DNA of 13,537 nucleotides from UBA5336 sp964625835 (GTDB taxonomy: Bacteria > Pseudomonadota > Alphaproteobacteria > Caulobacterales > Hyphomonadaceae). A program made the position numbers and the translations under genes. The stretch lies in assembly GCA_964625835.1 (NCBI GenBank), contig CAZVES010000079.1:1-13537 (forward strand). Reading direction: 5' to 3'. Below are positions 1-7,606 of this stretch, one piece after another; position 1 is the first letter of the stretch, and every line of letters starts with the position of its first letter. A model generated the notes under the pieces. It was given only the letters and a program-made list of their open reading frames with translations. It had not been told where the DNA came from and did not search any database.

Positions 1-165
1 GGCAACGGCACCGGAGGAACACAGGACCACTTCATGGCCGCGGGCGCGCAGCCTGGCGACATCTTCCAGAAGCTGCTGGATAAAGGCCCAGCGGGGCGTC
101 AGCATTTCGGAATTTGCAAGCAGGCTGGAACCAATCTTGATCACGATACGCTTGGGTGTCGGCAC
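1..165 (-). CDS. proB: Glutamate 5-kinase, N-terminal part (cut by window edge)
   Basis: ProB phosphorylates the gamma-carboxylate of L-glutamate with ATP, the first and usually proline-inhibited step of proline synthesis in the cytoplasm. Reading the reverse complement gives 55 codons that stay open to the window edge. Residues 6-15 form the amino-acid-kinase phosphate loop (RIVIKIGSSL), and the fragment ends in the family's GHEVV...SSGAVA segment at about residues 43-55. The start is GTG at 165-163. It is preceded by a strong AAGGAG seven bases upstream, and no ATG fits better. About 310 residues, including the rest of the kinase and any PUA domain, lie to the left of the window. The gene is divergent from proC, and ProA, the next enzyme in the route, is encoded two genes away. 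The family call is very likely correct. What cannot be seen is whether the gene is intact and which gene lies upstream of it. Confidence 0.9.
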   Translation of the reverse strand, partial: MPTPKRIVIKIGSSLLANSEMLTPRWAFIQQLLEDVARLRARGHEVVLCSSGAVA

Positions 166-193
166 GAATTACTCCTTATATGGCCCGCTCACG

Positions 194-222
194 CAAATAG
201 GCCGGGTCGCCGTGGGTCGCAA
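194..222 (-). promoter_or_regulatory. Candidate sigma70-type promoter for proB
   Basis: On the minus strand, TTGCGA (222-217) and TATTTG (199-194) are separated by 17 bases. They lie about 30 bases upstream of the proB GTG start. The match to TTGACA/TATAAT is only moderate. The support is mainly position and the relative AT richness of this intergenic stretch. The call is inferred by eye. Confidence 0.25.
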
Positions 223-355
223 GTTATTAGACCACAAAGAATTTTACAGGGCACGAACGCCCAGCAACCTGTCGCATTATTACAACAAATTACTGTGATT
301 TTCCAAATGTGCGCTTGCGAAACCGCCAGCCCAACACCGCACATGGGCAATCCAT

Positions 356-384
356 TTGAATTCTAATCATTTACCCCCTATGTG
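356..384 (+). promoter_or_regulatory. Candidate sigma70-type promoter for proC-proA
   Basis: TTGAAT at 356-361 is followed, after a 17-base spacer, by TATGTG at 379-384. That is 24 bases upstream of the proC ATG. The first four bases of the -35 and the first three of the -10 match consensus. The position fits a short leader carrying the GGAG ribosome site at about 400-403. This is a reading by eye, not an experimental assignment. Confidence 0.3.
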
Positions 385-408
385 CACGACGATTAAGATG
401 GAGCGAAC

Positions 409-1188
409 ATGCAAGCCCTCATGATAGGTTGCGGCAATATGGGTGGTGCCCTCCTGGCCAGGTGGGCCGATTCGTCGGCGACCCAGTTCACGGTGGTTGA
501 CCCAGCCGCCAGCTTTTCCCATCCGCGAGTGTCGCTGCACATGGCAGCCAACACCCTGCCAAAGATCGAATTCGACTTGCTCGTCGTGGCGGTCAAACCC
601 CAGCTCATCGACGAGATCATCCCGGGATACAAGGAATGGCTCGCCGGCACGGGCGCTGCCCTGTCGATCGCTGCTGGCTATTCCAGCGCCCGCCTGTCGC
701 GCTGCCTGGACGGCAAGCCGGTGATCCGGGTGATGCCCAACATGCCCGCCTCGGTGGGGCGGGGCATGAGCGGTGTGTTCATGACCGACGGCGTCAGCGA
801 AGCGGCCCGGCAGGCCGCACTCGACCTGATGTCGGCCACGGGGGACGTCGTGCAAGTCGCAAGCGAGGAAGATCTCGACAAGGTGACCGCCATCGCAGGC
901 AGCGGACCGGGCTATGTGTTCGAAATGGCACGGGCCTATGCCGAGGCTGCACAAGGGCTCGGTTTTGATAAAGTCACCGCGCGCAAGCTCGTACTCGCAA
1001 CCCTGGCCGGTGCGGTGGAAATGGCCCTGCAATCGGATGACGACCTTGCCGGATTGCGCAATGCCGTCACCAGCAAGGCCGGAACCACGGAGGCCGGGCT
1101 CAATGCCCTGAATGGAGGCGGCGATTTTTCCCGCCTGATCGACGCGACCGTGAATGCCGCCTATACCCGCGCCATAGAGCTGCGCTGA
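409..1188 (+). CDS. proC: Pyrroline-5-carboxylate reductase
   Basis: ProC reduces 1-pyrroline-5-carboxylate to L-proline with NAD(P)H, the last step of proline synthesis in the cytoplasm. The 259-residue length fits the family (about 260-280). The N-terminus has the Rossmann glycine motif (GCGNMGG, residues 7-13). After it come VAVKPQ (60-65), the RVMPNMPA segment (107-114), AIAGSGPGYV (161-170) and the C-terminal P5C reductase signature VTSKAGTTEAGL (220-231), where the common PGGTT appears as KAGTT. The ATG at 409 has GGAG about six bases upstream. The proA start follows the stop by 33 bases on the same strand, so the two are almost certainly one transcript. No frameshift or missing motif was seen. 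Confidence 0.96.
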   Translation: MQALMIGCGNMGGALLARWADSSATQFTVVDPAASFSHPRVSLHMAANTLPKIEFDLLVVAVKPQLIDEIIPGYKEWLAGTGAALSIAAGYSSARLSRCLDGKPVIRVMPNMPASVGRGMSGVFMTDGVSEAARQAALDLMSATGDVVQVASEEDLDKVTAIAGSGPGYVFEMARAYAEAAQGLGFDKVTARKLVLATLAGAVEMALQSDDDLAGLRNAVTSKAGTTEAGLNALNGGGDFSRLIDATVNAAYTRAIELR

Positions 1189-1221
1189 AAACCAGAACAT
1201 GACCAACAACAGGACCCTTGA

Positions 1222-2484
1222 ATGACCCGTCCGGAAGACAAATCGAAAGCTCATATCCAGGACCTTGGCGCAGCCGCCAGGACCGCTGCCAAGTCCATTG
1301 CAGCGGCCACGACAGAGCAGAAGAACAAAGCGCTCAGGGTGGCTGCGCAGTCGCTGCGTGATCGCAAGACAGCCTTGCTTGAGGCCAATCGCGAGGATGT
1401 TGCCGGCGTGGCCGGCCAGAAAAACGAGGCCTTCATTGACCGGCTCAGACTTGATGATGCCCGGATTGAGGCGATGGCCCGCGCACTTGAGGAGATTGCG
1501 GAACTGCCCGACCCGGTGGGTCGTGTGCTGGCCACTTTCGACCGGCCCAACGGGCTGAAGATCGAACGGGTCGCCTCGCCAATTGGCGTGATCGGCATGA
1601 TCTATGAGTCGCGCCCGAATGTGGGCGCTGATGCCAGCGCGCTGTGCCTGAAATCCGGCAACGCCGTGATCCTGCGCGGCGGATCGGAGAGCCGCAATTC
1701 AACCCGTGAAATCGTGGCTTGCATGCAGGCGGGCCTGGAGGCGGCCGGCCTGCCGGGAGATGTCGTGCAGACGGTCCAGACGAGCGACCGCAGCGCCGTG
1801 GCGGCTCTGCTCAGCGCGGTGGAGCATGTCGACCTGGTGATCCCCCGGGGCGGTCGGGGGCTGGTGGAACTTGTGCGCGACCAGGCCAAGGTCCCGACGC
1901 TGCTGCACCTGGACGGCAACTGCCACAGCTACATCCATGCCGCAGCCGACCTCGAAAAGGCGGTCAGCATCGTGCAGAACGCAAAACTGCGCCGCACAGG
2001 GATTTGTGGTGCGACCGAAAGCATCCTGATTGACCGGGAGATCGCCCCGCGCGTTCTGCCGGCCCTGGCCGATGCGCTGGAAGGGTGCGAACTGCGCGGC
2101 GATGCCGAGGCCTGTGCAATTGACAGCCGCCTTCGACCCGCAACCGAGGACGACTGGTCCACCGAATACCTGGACGCGGTCGCCTCGGTGCGGCTGGTCG
2201 ATGGCCTTGAGGACGCGATCGACAAGGTTTCGGCCTTTTCCTCAGGCCACACCGATGCGATCCTCACTGAGGATGACGCCGCAGCCCGCCGCTTCATGAC
2301 CGCCATCGACAGCGCGGTGGTGATGCACAACGCCTCAACACAATTTTCCGATGGCGGGGAGTTTGGCATGGGCGCTGAAATCGGCATCGCCACAGGCAAG
2401 ATGCATGCGCGCGGCCCGGTGGGCCTGGAACAGCTCACCAGCTTCAAATACCTCGTCCACGGCACCGGCCAGGTGCGCCCGTAA
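1222..2484 (+). CDS. proA: Glutamate-5-semialdehyde dehydrogenase (gamma-glutamyl phosphate reductase)
   Basis: ProA reduces gamma-glutamyl phosphate, the ProB product, to glutamate 5-semialdehyde with NADPH. The semialdehyde cyclises spontaneously to the substrate of ProC. The protein has 420 residues, a normal length, and the aldehyde-dehydrogenase fold typical of ProA. The conserved IGMIYESRPNV block lies at about 124-134 and the LKSGNAVILRGG cofactor-binding block at 143-154. The catalytic cysteine is Cys262 in RRTGICGATES. A C-terminal segment ends with the family's GPVGLEQLTSFKY (about 400-412). The ATG at 1222 has a weak AGGA site about eight bases upstream. The gap to proC is only 33 bases. 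The proB-proA adjacency common in other bacteria is absent here: proB diverges and proC takes its place. Confidence 0.96.
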   Translation: MTRPEDKSKAHIQDLGAAARTAAKSIAAATTEQKNKALRVAAQSLRDRKTALLEANREDVAGVAGQKNEAFIDRLRLDDARIEAMARALEEIAELPDPVGRVLATFDRPNGLKIERVASPIGVIGMIYESRPNVGADASALCLKSGNAVILRGGSESRNSTREIVACMQAGLEAAGLPGDVVQTVQTSDRSAVAALLSAVEHVDLVIPRGGRGLVELVRDQAKVPTLLHLDGNCHSYIHAAADLEKAVSIVQNAKLRRTGICGATESILIDREIAPRVLPALADALEGCELRGDAEACAIDSRLRPATEDDWSTEYLDAVASVRLVDGLEDAIDKVSAFSSGHTDAILTEDDAAARRFMTAIDSAVVMHNASTQFSDGGEFGMGAEIGIATGKMHARGPVGLEQLTSFKYLVHGTGQVRP

Positions 2485-2559
2485 ACCCGACAATTCAATG
2501 CAGCACAAGGGGGCCAGCCCAAGGCGTGGCCCGTGTGCGCGTCCAGATAAAAAGGTCCC

Positions 2560-4071
2560 ATGAATACAGAAGCCCTGATTTCACTCGCGGCATATTTCGT
2601 CCTGATGCTAGGCATCGGGCTCTATGCCTATCGCAAGTCCACCAGCGACGTGTCCGAATACATGCTGGGCGGGCGCCAGTTGCACCCGGCGGTCGGCGCC
2701 CTGTCGGCCGGGGCCTCGGACATGAGCGGCTGGATGCTCATGGGCTTGCCCGGAGCGGTTTTCCTGGCCGGTTACAGCGCCGCCTGGATCGCGGTGGGCC
2801 TGGTGGTCGGGGCTTACCTGAACTACCGCTTCGTCGCCCCGCGGCTGCGCGTGTTCACCGAGATGGCCGATGATGCCATTACCATTCCCGACTATTTCGA
2901 AAAGCGTTTCAACGACCGCACGCGAGCCCTTCGGGTGTTTTCCGCCGTGGTGATCGTCATCTTCTTCACGCTTTACACCTCGGCCGGCATTGTCGCTGGC
3001 GGCAAGCTTTTTGAAGCGTCCTTCGGGCTGGACTACCGGCTGGGCCTGTTCCTGACGGCGGGTGTGGTCGTGGCCTACACGCTTTTCGGTGGTTTCCTCG
3101 CCGTCAGTCTCACCGACTTTGTCCAGGGCTGCATCATGTTCCTGGCGCTTATACTGGTGCCTGTCGTGACCTGGATGGTGCTGCGGTCCGATGGGGCCAT
3201 GGCAAGCGCAGTGGAAGCGGCCGGGCCGGGGTATTTCGGCTGGTGGCCGGAAGGATTGACGGCGATCGGCCTGATTTCCCTCCTATCCTGGGGGCTGGGA
3301 TACTTCGGCCAGCCCCACATCATCGTGCGTTTCATGGCCATCCGCTCGCTAAAGGACGTGGCCACAGCACGCTATATCGGCATGAGCTGGATGATCGTGA
3401 CAGTCATCGGCGCCGTGATGACCGGGATTGTCGGCTATGCCTATGCCGGCACACAGGGGCTAGCCGTGGACGACCCCGAGACAATTTTCATCCTACTGTC
3501 CCAAGTCCTGTTCCATCCCCTCATCGCCGGCTTCCTGCTCGCGGCGATCCTGGCGGCCATCATGTCGACGATTTCATCCCAGTTGCTCGTCTCGTCCAGT
3601 TCGCTGACGGAAGACTTCTACAAGACCTTCCTGCGCAAGGAGGCCAGCCAGGGCGAGCTTGTGGCCATTGGCCGAACCTCGGTTTTCGTGGTGTCGCTCA
3701 TTGCAATCGCACTTGCATTTGACCGGTCGAGCAACATTCTATCGCTGGTCTCGAATGCCTGGGCAGGGTTCGGCTCGGCCTTTGGCCCGATTATCCTGCT
3801 CAGCCTCTACTGGAAAGGCCTGTCGCGCGAAGGCGCGCTGGCCGGCATGCTTGTCGGAGCGGGCACGGTGTTGTTCTGGCTTTATGCCCCTATTACAATA
3901 GACGACCAGAGCCTTTCTGATGTCATCTATGAGATGGTGCCCGGGTTCATCCTGTCGGGGCTTGCCGCGATTTCTGTGAGCCTGTTTGCCCAACGTGCAC
4001 GCAAGCGCGTCCAGGACAGGTTCGACGAAATGGAACAATACATGGACGAGGCACCAAGCCCCGCGGTCTGA
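2560..4071 (+). CDS. putP: Sodium/proline symporter, SSS family
   Basis: PutP imports L-proline together with Na+ across the inner membrane. The 503 residues match Escherichia coli PutP (502) in length and along the N-terminus. The sequence is strongly hydrophobic throughout, consistent with about 13 membrane helices. The segment ALSAGASDMSGW followed by MLMGLPGAVFL holds the Na+/proline-site residues, here Asp54, Ser56 and Gly57, equivalent to Asp55, Ser57 and Gly58 in E. coli. A charged cytoplasmic tail (about 475-503) follows the last helix. The ATG at 2560 has AAAAAGG just upstream. It starts 75 bases after proA on the same strand, with no terminator seen between them, so co-transcription is possible. 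No putA (proline catabolism) is in view, so osmoprotection or proline salvage are as plausible as catabolism. Confidence 0.94.
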   Translation: MNTEALISLAAYFVLMLGIGLYAYRKSTSDVSEYMLGGRQLHPAVGALSAGASDMSGWMLMGLPGAVFLAGYSAAWIAVGLVVGAYLNYRFVAPRLRVFTEMADDAITIPDYFEKRFNDRTRALRVFSAVVIVIFFTLYTSAGIVAGGKLFEASFGLDYRLGLFLTAGVVVAYTLFGGFLAVSLTDFVQGCIMFLALILVPVVTWMVLRSDGAMASAVEAAGPGYFGWWPEGLTAIGLISLLSWGLGYFGQPHIIVRFMAIRSLKDVATARYIGMSWMIVTVIGAVMTGIVGYAYAGTQGLAVDDPETIFILLSQVLFHPLIAGFLLAAILAAIMSTISSQLLVSSSSLTEDFYKTFLRKEASQGELVAIGRTSVFVVSLIAIALAFDRSSNILSLVSNAWAGFGSAFGPIILLSLYWKGLSREGALAGMLVGAGTVLFWLYAPITIDDQSLSDVIYEMVPGFILSGLAAISVSLFAQRARKRVQDRFDEMEQYMDEAPSPAV

Positions 4072-4141
4072 TCCAGCCTGCCCTTTGGAACCTTCAGAGC
4101 CGCCGCGCGTTATTCAGGTACGCAACCAAGGAGCACCTCAC

Positions 4142-4673
4142 ATGAAAATGCTTCGAGTGGCGCTCACCGCATCTGGCGCGCTGGTGCTTGCAGCCTGCGG
4201 TCCGGGCGAAGGCCCGCGGTGGAAGAAGCGGTTGAAGAGGTCACAATGTGATCGAACCCCAGGTCGAAGGCGAGACCGTCGCGCCGGAAACAGAAACCGT
4301 CGAGTTTGGTCGCAAGACCGGCATGAAGCCGAAGGACCGCGCAGAGATTGCCAAGGCCCTCGGAACGGTTCTGGCCGATACCTACATGCTGTTCATCAAG
4401 ACCCAGGGCGTGCACTGGAACGTGACAGGCCCGACTTTTGTGAGTGTGCACGAATTGACCGAAGGCCAGTGTGAAAACATGTACCGCGCGATCGACGAGA
4501 TTGCCGAACGCATCCGGGCCCTCGGCGTCAAGGCACCGGCCAGCTACACCAAGTGGTGAGCTGGCGTCCATCAAGGATGAGGACGAACCCAAATCGGAGC
4601 GCAACAGGGTCGTTTCGAAACCCGTGTGAATTTCGAGGTTCCCGCGCCTGGCGCAGGGCGCGATCAGGTCTGA
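4142..4673 (+). pseudogene. Decayed lipoprotein-signal / Dps (ferritin-like) gene with several frameshifts
   Basis: Three pieces in different frames look like one former gene. (1) From ATG 4142, with a strong AAGGAG eight bases upstream, there is a lipoprotein signal peptide ending in a lipobox, LVLAAC, Cys19. (2) From about 4213, in another frame, comes an acidic linker (PAVEEAVEEVT) ending at a stop near 4248. (3) From 4248 to 4556, in the third frame, comes an acidic stretch and then a clear Dps/ferritin-like domain. It has ADTYMLFIKT, HWNVTGP, a second His in SVHEL, and AIDEIAERIRALG, which supply the usual ferroxidase His, His, Asp and Glu. It stops at TGA 4557, but Dps-like coding resumes one base out of frame (ELASIKDEDEP from 4558). 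Degraded Dps-like words (GRFET, then a run resembling EVLPLAQGA) continue to about 4670. The last ~35 Dps residues are missing. A living Dps stores iron or protects DNA in the cytoplasm, so a lipoprotein form would be unusual. Real decay or sequencing error are both possible; the intact neighbouring genes favour decay. Confidence 0.7.
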
Positions 4674-5200
4674 ACGCCGGTCGCGTTTCGGAAGGATTGC
4701 AGGAGTGAGAGCTGGTCCGGGCCGGGAAGCCCGTCGGCCTCGCTGACGGCCACCAGCATGCCGTCAAGGTCGACAATCTCCTTGGGCCCGATGGCGTCCA
4801 TCTCCATCAGGCGCCTGGCAAGGCGGGTGATCACCGCATCGGGCACCGGTGCCTCCCGCAGCACCCATTGGGCATGGGCCACCAGCGCCTCAGCGTCGGC
4901 GGTCTCCAGTTCGAAATCGCTGACAATGATGTTCTCGATTTCCTCGCGCGTCTCACGGCTCAGCCCGCCGCTGGCACGCCCCACCTCCACCATCATGATG
5001 GTCGCCGCCTCGCGCGGATCATCTACCAGATCGAGCCCGCGCTTGCCCATCTTGCGCTTGAAGGCAAACCGGCGCGGCAGGTTTGCAGCGGTCTTCACAA
5101 CACCTTCCAGTTCGCGCGCGGCCTCCGCTGCCCTCTGGGCACGCCATTGCCACACCCCGATGGCGGTGACCAATGCAATCAAGAAGCCGACAATGGCCAT
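4664..5200 (-). CDS. Small membrane-anchored TerB-like protein
   Basis: The protein has 178 residues. Residues 1-19 are a single hydrophobic segment (FLIALVTAIGVW) followed by basic residues, so it is probably a signal anchor. A short basic region (about 42-53) follows. A helical acidic domain (about 58-175) resembles the TerB/TerB-like fold, with two related halves (DPREAATIMMVEVGRASGG... and KEIVDLDGMLVAVSEADGLPG...). Those halves carry the spaced acidic residues of the family. TerB proteins are linked to tellurite resistance and membrane stress, but the biochemical role is not established and none is assigned here. The ATG at 5200 has AGGAGG 11 bases upstream, which is slightly long. It lies downstream of the alcohol dehydrogenase on the same strand but beyond a strong terminator, so it probably has its own promoter in 5201-5240. 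Its 3' end abuts the decayed Dps gene. Confidence 0.7.
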   Translation of the reverse strand: MAIVGFLIALVTAIGVWQWRAQRAAEAARELEGVVKTAANLPRRFAFKRKMGKRGLDLVDDPREAATIMMVEVGRASGGLSRETREEIENIIVSDFELETADAEALVAHAQWVLREAPVPDAVITRLARRLMEMDAIGPKEIVDLDGMLVAVSEADGLPGPDQLSLLQSFRNATGVQT

Positions 5201-5239
5201 GGGGTGCGCATCCTCCTATTGTCGATATGGCGCGAGATT

Positions 5240-5276
5240 AAGCCAAAGGAAAGCCCGGAGACAGGGGTCTCCGGGC
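5240..5276 (-). terminator. Intrinsic terminator after the PQQ alcohol dehydrogenase
   Basis: A perfect 10-bp stem (5253-5262 with 5267-5276; arms GCCCGGAGAC and GTCTCCGGGC) closes a four-base loop. On the minus strand it is followed directly by TTTCCTTT. It lies 30 bases after the dehydrogenase stop codon, the expected place, and separates that gene from the TerB-like gene. The opposite side has only GGTTT, so it should act mainly on the minus strand. Confidence 0.85.
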
Positions 5277-5305
5277 GGTTTCCAGTTGTTTGAAGCGGCC
5301 CGCGC

Positions 5306-7516
5306 TCAGGGCGCGCCGCCAGCGCTGTCACCCTCGGCGCCCTCCGCGCCTTCGGCCGCGGCATTGTGCGCCTGACGCATGACATAGGCGCGGATTTCCT
5401 CGCTTTCCTCGCGGCTCAACACGTCCGAGAAAGCCACCATGCCATTGGCCGACAGGGTGCCATCATTGACCACGGAAGCCCAGGTCGGGGCATCGGCCGT
5501 GATCTGTGACCAGCGCAGATCCGGAAGCACGCCGGAACTGATGGCCAGTTGGCCGTGGCACACGGCGCAATTGCGCGCAAAGTGCACCATGCCGGCCTCG
5601 ATCATCTCGGGGCTGCCAAAATCCTCGCCCTTCGGCATGCGCTCGATGATCGGCACGTCTGCGTCGGCGATGATCTGGTTGCCGCCCAGCTTGAAGGTCA
5701 CGACCTTGCCCACCGTGGGCGGGACGGCCTCGTCATAGGCAAGGCCCGCGGCCAAGCCATAGGCCGAGCCCCAGCCTGTGGTGATGGTGACATACTGCTC
5801 GCCATCGATTTCGAAGGTGCCGGGCCCGGAATTGCCGCCCGATTTCAGGTCATGGCTCCACAGCTTCTCGCCGGTGGCGGCATTATATGCGGCAAACTCC
5901 CCGCCCAGCTTGCCCTGGAAGACAAGTCCGCCCGCCGTCGACAGGACGCCGCCATTCCAGGCGTTCTCATGTTCCACGCTCCAGCGCGGCTCACGCGCCA
6001 CCACGTCCCAGGCGATCAGCCGGCCCTTCAGCGTTGCGCGCACGGCCTGAAGCGTGCCGGGGGGCAGGTCCGGGGCCACGCCGGCGGAGAAGTCCGAACC
6101 GGTGTTCCACTTGGTCGGCTGGTCTGTGAAACGCGGGTCCTCGGCATAGGCGGCAGGGATTTCCTGGGCCGGGATGTAGGCCAGCCCCAACTCCGGATTG
6201 AACGCCATCGGGTGCCAGTTGTGCGCGCCAAGCGGTCCCGGCGTCTGGAAGAACGCGGCATTGCCATAGCGCGCTTGCGGGTTCTCGATCGGGCGTCCAT
6301 TCTCGTCCAGCCCCGTGGCCCAGTTTACGGGGACGAAGGCATCGCCGGAGATGAACTCGCCCGTGGCCGCATCGACCACGTAGAAGAAGCCGTTCTTGGG
6401 TGCCTGCATGGCCACCCGCCGCATCGCGCCGTCCGCGCCAAGGGGCAGCTCCGCGAGGATGATGGTCTGGGTCGCGGTGTAGTCCCAATTGTCGCCTGGC
6501 GTGGTCTGGAAGTGCCAGTTGTACTCGCCCGTATCGGCGTCCACCGCGACAATGGAGGACAGGAAGAGGTTATCGCCGCCGGACGGATCGCGGAAGGTCT
6601 GGTTCCAGGGCGAGCCATTGCCGACGCCAAAGATGACCTGGTCATTGACATGGTCATAGACAATCGAGTCCCAGACCGTGCCTCCGCCGCCATCACTGGT
6701 CCACGCGCCCTCATCGCCCCAGCTGTCATTGGCCAGTTCGGCAAAGATCTCATCGGAGGCGGCGTTGTCGGCCTGCTTATTGGGATTGGGCACGGTGTAG
6801 AAGCGCCATTCGAGCTTCCCGGTGGCCGCGTCATAGGCCGACAGGTAGCCGCGCACGCCCAGTTCGGCACCGCCATTTCCGATCAGAACCTTGTCATCGA
6901 CCACGCGCGGCGCGCCGGTGATCGTATAGGGCTTTGACTGGTCAACGGTGACGGTGCTCCAGACCACCTCGCCCGTCTCGGCGTCCAGCGCCTGAAGGCG
7001 CCCGTCGATCACGCCAAGATAGACCTTGCCATCATAGACGGCCACGCCCCGGTTCACCACATCGCAGCAGGCCTTGGCCCCCACGGCCCGGTCCACATCA
7101 GGCTCGTGCACCCAGAGTTCCTCACCGGTCTTCGCATCGAGCGCATGGACCACGGACCAGGCCGAGGTGACATACATCACCCCGTCCACGACGATCGGCG
7201 TGCTTTCAACGCCGCGCGCGGTCTTCAGGTCGTAAGTCCAGGCGACGCCGAGGCGGTCGACGGTGTCGGTGTCGATCTTCTGCAGGAGAGAATGGCGCGT
7301 TTCATCATAATTGCCGCCATAGGTCAGCCAATCCTGTGGGGTCTCACTGGCAGCCAGGATCCGTGCGGTGTCGACCGCTGCAAAGTCTTCCGGTGCGGCC
7401 TCGCTCTCGGCGCCATTGCTCGCGTCTGCCACATCGGCCGTCGGCTCAGGCGGTCCGCAGGCCACCATGCCCAGTGCCAGTATGCTTGCAATTCCAAGGA
7501 AACGCCATTGCGCCAT
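5306..7516 (-). CDS. PQQ-dependent quinohemoprotein alcohol dehydrogenase with C-terminal cytochrome c domain, lipoprotein type
   Basis: This enzyme oxidises alcohols in the periplasm, passing electrons from pyrroloquinoline quinone to its own haem c and then to the respiratory chain. Of 736 residues, 1-20 form a signal peptide ending GMVAC, suggesting a lipidated Cys20. An acidic linker runs to about 60. An eight-bladed propeller (about 60-600) follows, with the usual opening DWLTYGGNYDETRHS, the adjacent-cysteine pair Cys150-Cys151, Glu218, Asn300, the catalytic Asp345 in GDNWDYTATQ, and Lys374 in MQAPKNG. The residue two after the catalytic Asp is Thr, not the Asp of lanthanide enzymes, so Ca2+ is the expected metal. 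A cytochrome c domain (about 635-715) has CAVCH (650-654) and probable axial Met693. The tail repeats AEG. The ATG at 7516 has GGGAGGAG about six bases upstream. No pqq synthesis or partner gene is in the window. The substrate is not predictable from sequence alone. Confidence 0.93.
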   Translation of the reverse strand: MAQWRFLGIASILALGMVACGPPEPTADVADASNGAESEAAPEDFAAVDTARILAASETPQDWLTYGGNYDETRHSLLQKIDTDTVDRLGVAWTYDLKTARGVESTPIVVDGVMYVTSAWSVVHALDAKTGEELWVHEPDVDRAVGAKACCDVVNRGVAVYDGKVYLGVIDGRLQALDAETGEVVWSTVTVDQSKPYTITGAPRVVDDKVLIGNGGAELGVRGYLSAYDAATGKLEWRFYTVPNPNKQADNAASDEIFAELANDSWGDEGAWTSDGGGGTVWDSIVYDHVNDQVIFGVGNGSPWNQTFRDPSGGDNLFLSSIVAVDADTGEYNWHFQTTPGDNWDYTATQTIILAELPLGADGAMRRVAMQAPKNGFFYVVDAATGEFISGDAFVPVNWATGLDENGRPIENPQARYGNAAFFQTPGPLGAHNWHPMAFNPELGLAYIPAQEIPAAYAEDPRFTDQPTKWNTGSDFSAGVAPDLPPGTLQAVRATLKGRLIAWDVVAREPRWSVEHENAWNGGVLSTAGGLVFQGKLGGEFAAYNAATGEKLWSHDLKSGGNSGPGTFEIDGEQYVTITTGWGSAYGLAAGLAYDEAVPPTVGKVVTFKLGGNQIIADADVPIIERMPKGEDFGSPEMIEAGMVHFARNCAVCHGQLAISSGVLPDLRWSQITADAPTWASVVNDGTLSANGMVAFSDVLSREESEEIRAYVMRQAHNAAAEGAEGAEGDSAGGAP

Positions 7517-7606
7517 ATCTCACTCCTCCCGTGTTATTGGCCCTTGTGGGCTCTCACACTCCCGCACATTAAGCGAAACGGCCCGGCTGTCGAGTGAAAC
7601 GCGACG

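Larger units (their letters stand above)
166..408. other. Divergent intergenic region between proB and proC
   Basis: This 243-base stretch separates the starts of two divergently transcribed proline-biosynthesis genes. It is visibly richer in A+T than the flanking genes, especially 221-300 and 350-375. It must contain both promoters, and candidates are listed separately. No open frame with a ribosome site, no RNA gene and no clear leader-peptide or riboswitch structure was found in it. Confidence 0.6.

Noticed and set aside
34..366. A 110-codon plus-strand frame at the left end
   Set aside because: It overlaps the proB start on the opposite strand and the divergent promoter region, with no family resemblance.
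367..1254. A 295-codon minus-strand frame over proC
   Set aside because: It is a shadow of proC. No ribosome site, no family resemblance, and its composition is that of antisense of a GC-rich gene.
4545..4570. Programmed frameshifting to make the full Dps protein
   Set aside because: No slippery heptamer or downstream pseudoknot was seen at 4551-4560, and several other shifts in the same gene make decay or sequence error the simpler explanation.
5549..6937. A 462-codon plus-strand open frame inside the alcohol dehydrogenase
   Set aside because: It is antisense to a strongly conserved gene, its product has no recognisable motif, and long antisense frames are common at this GC content.
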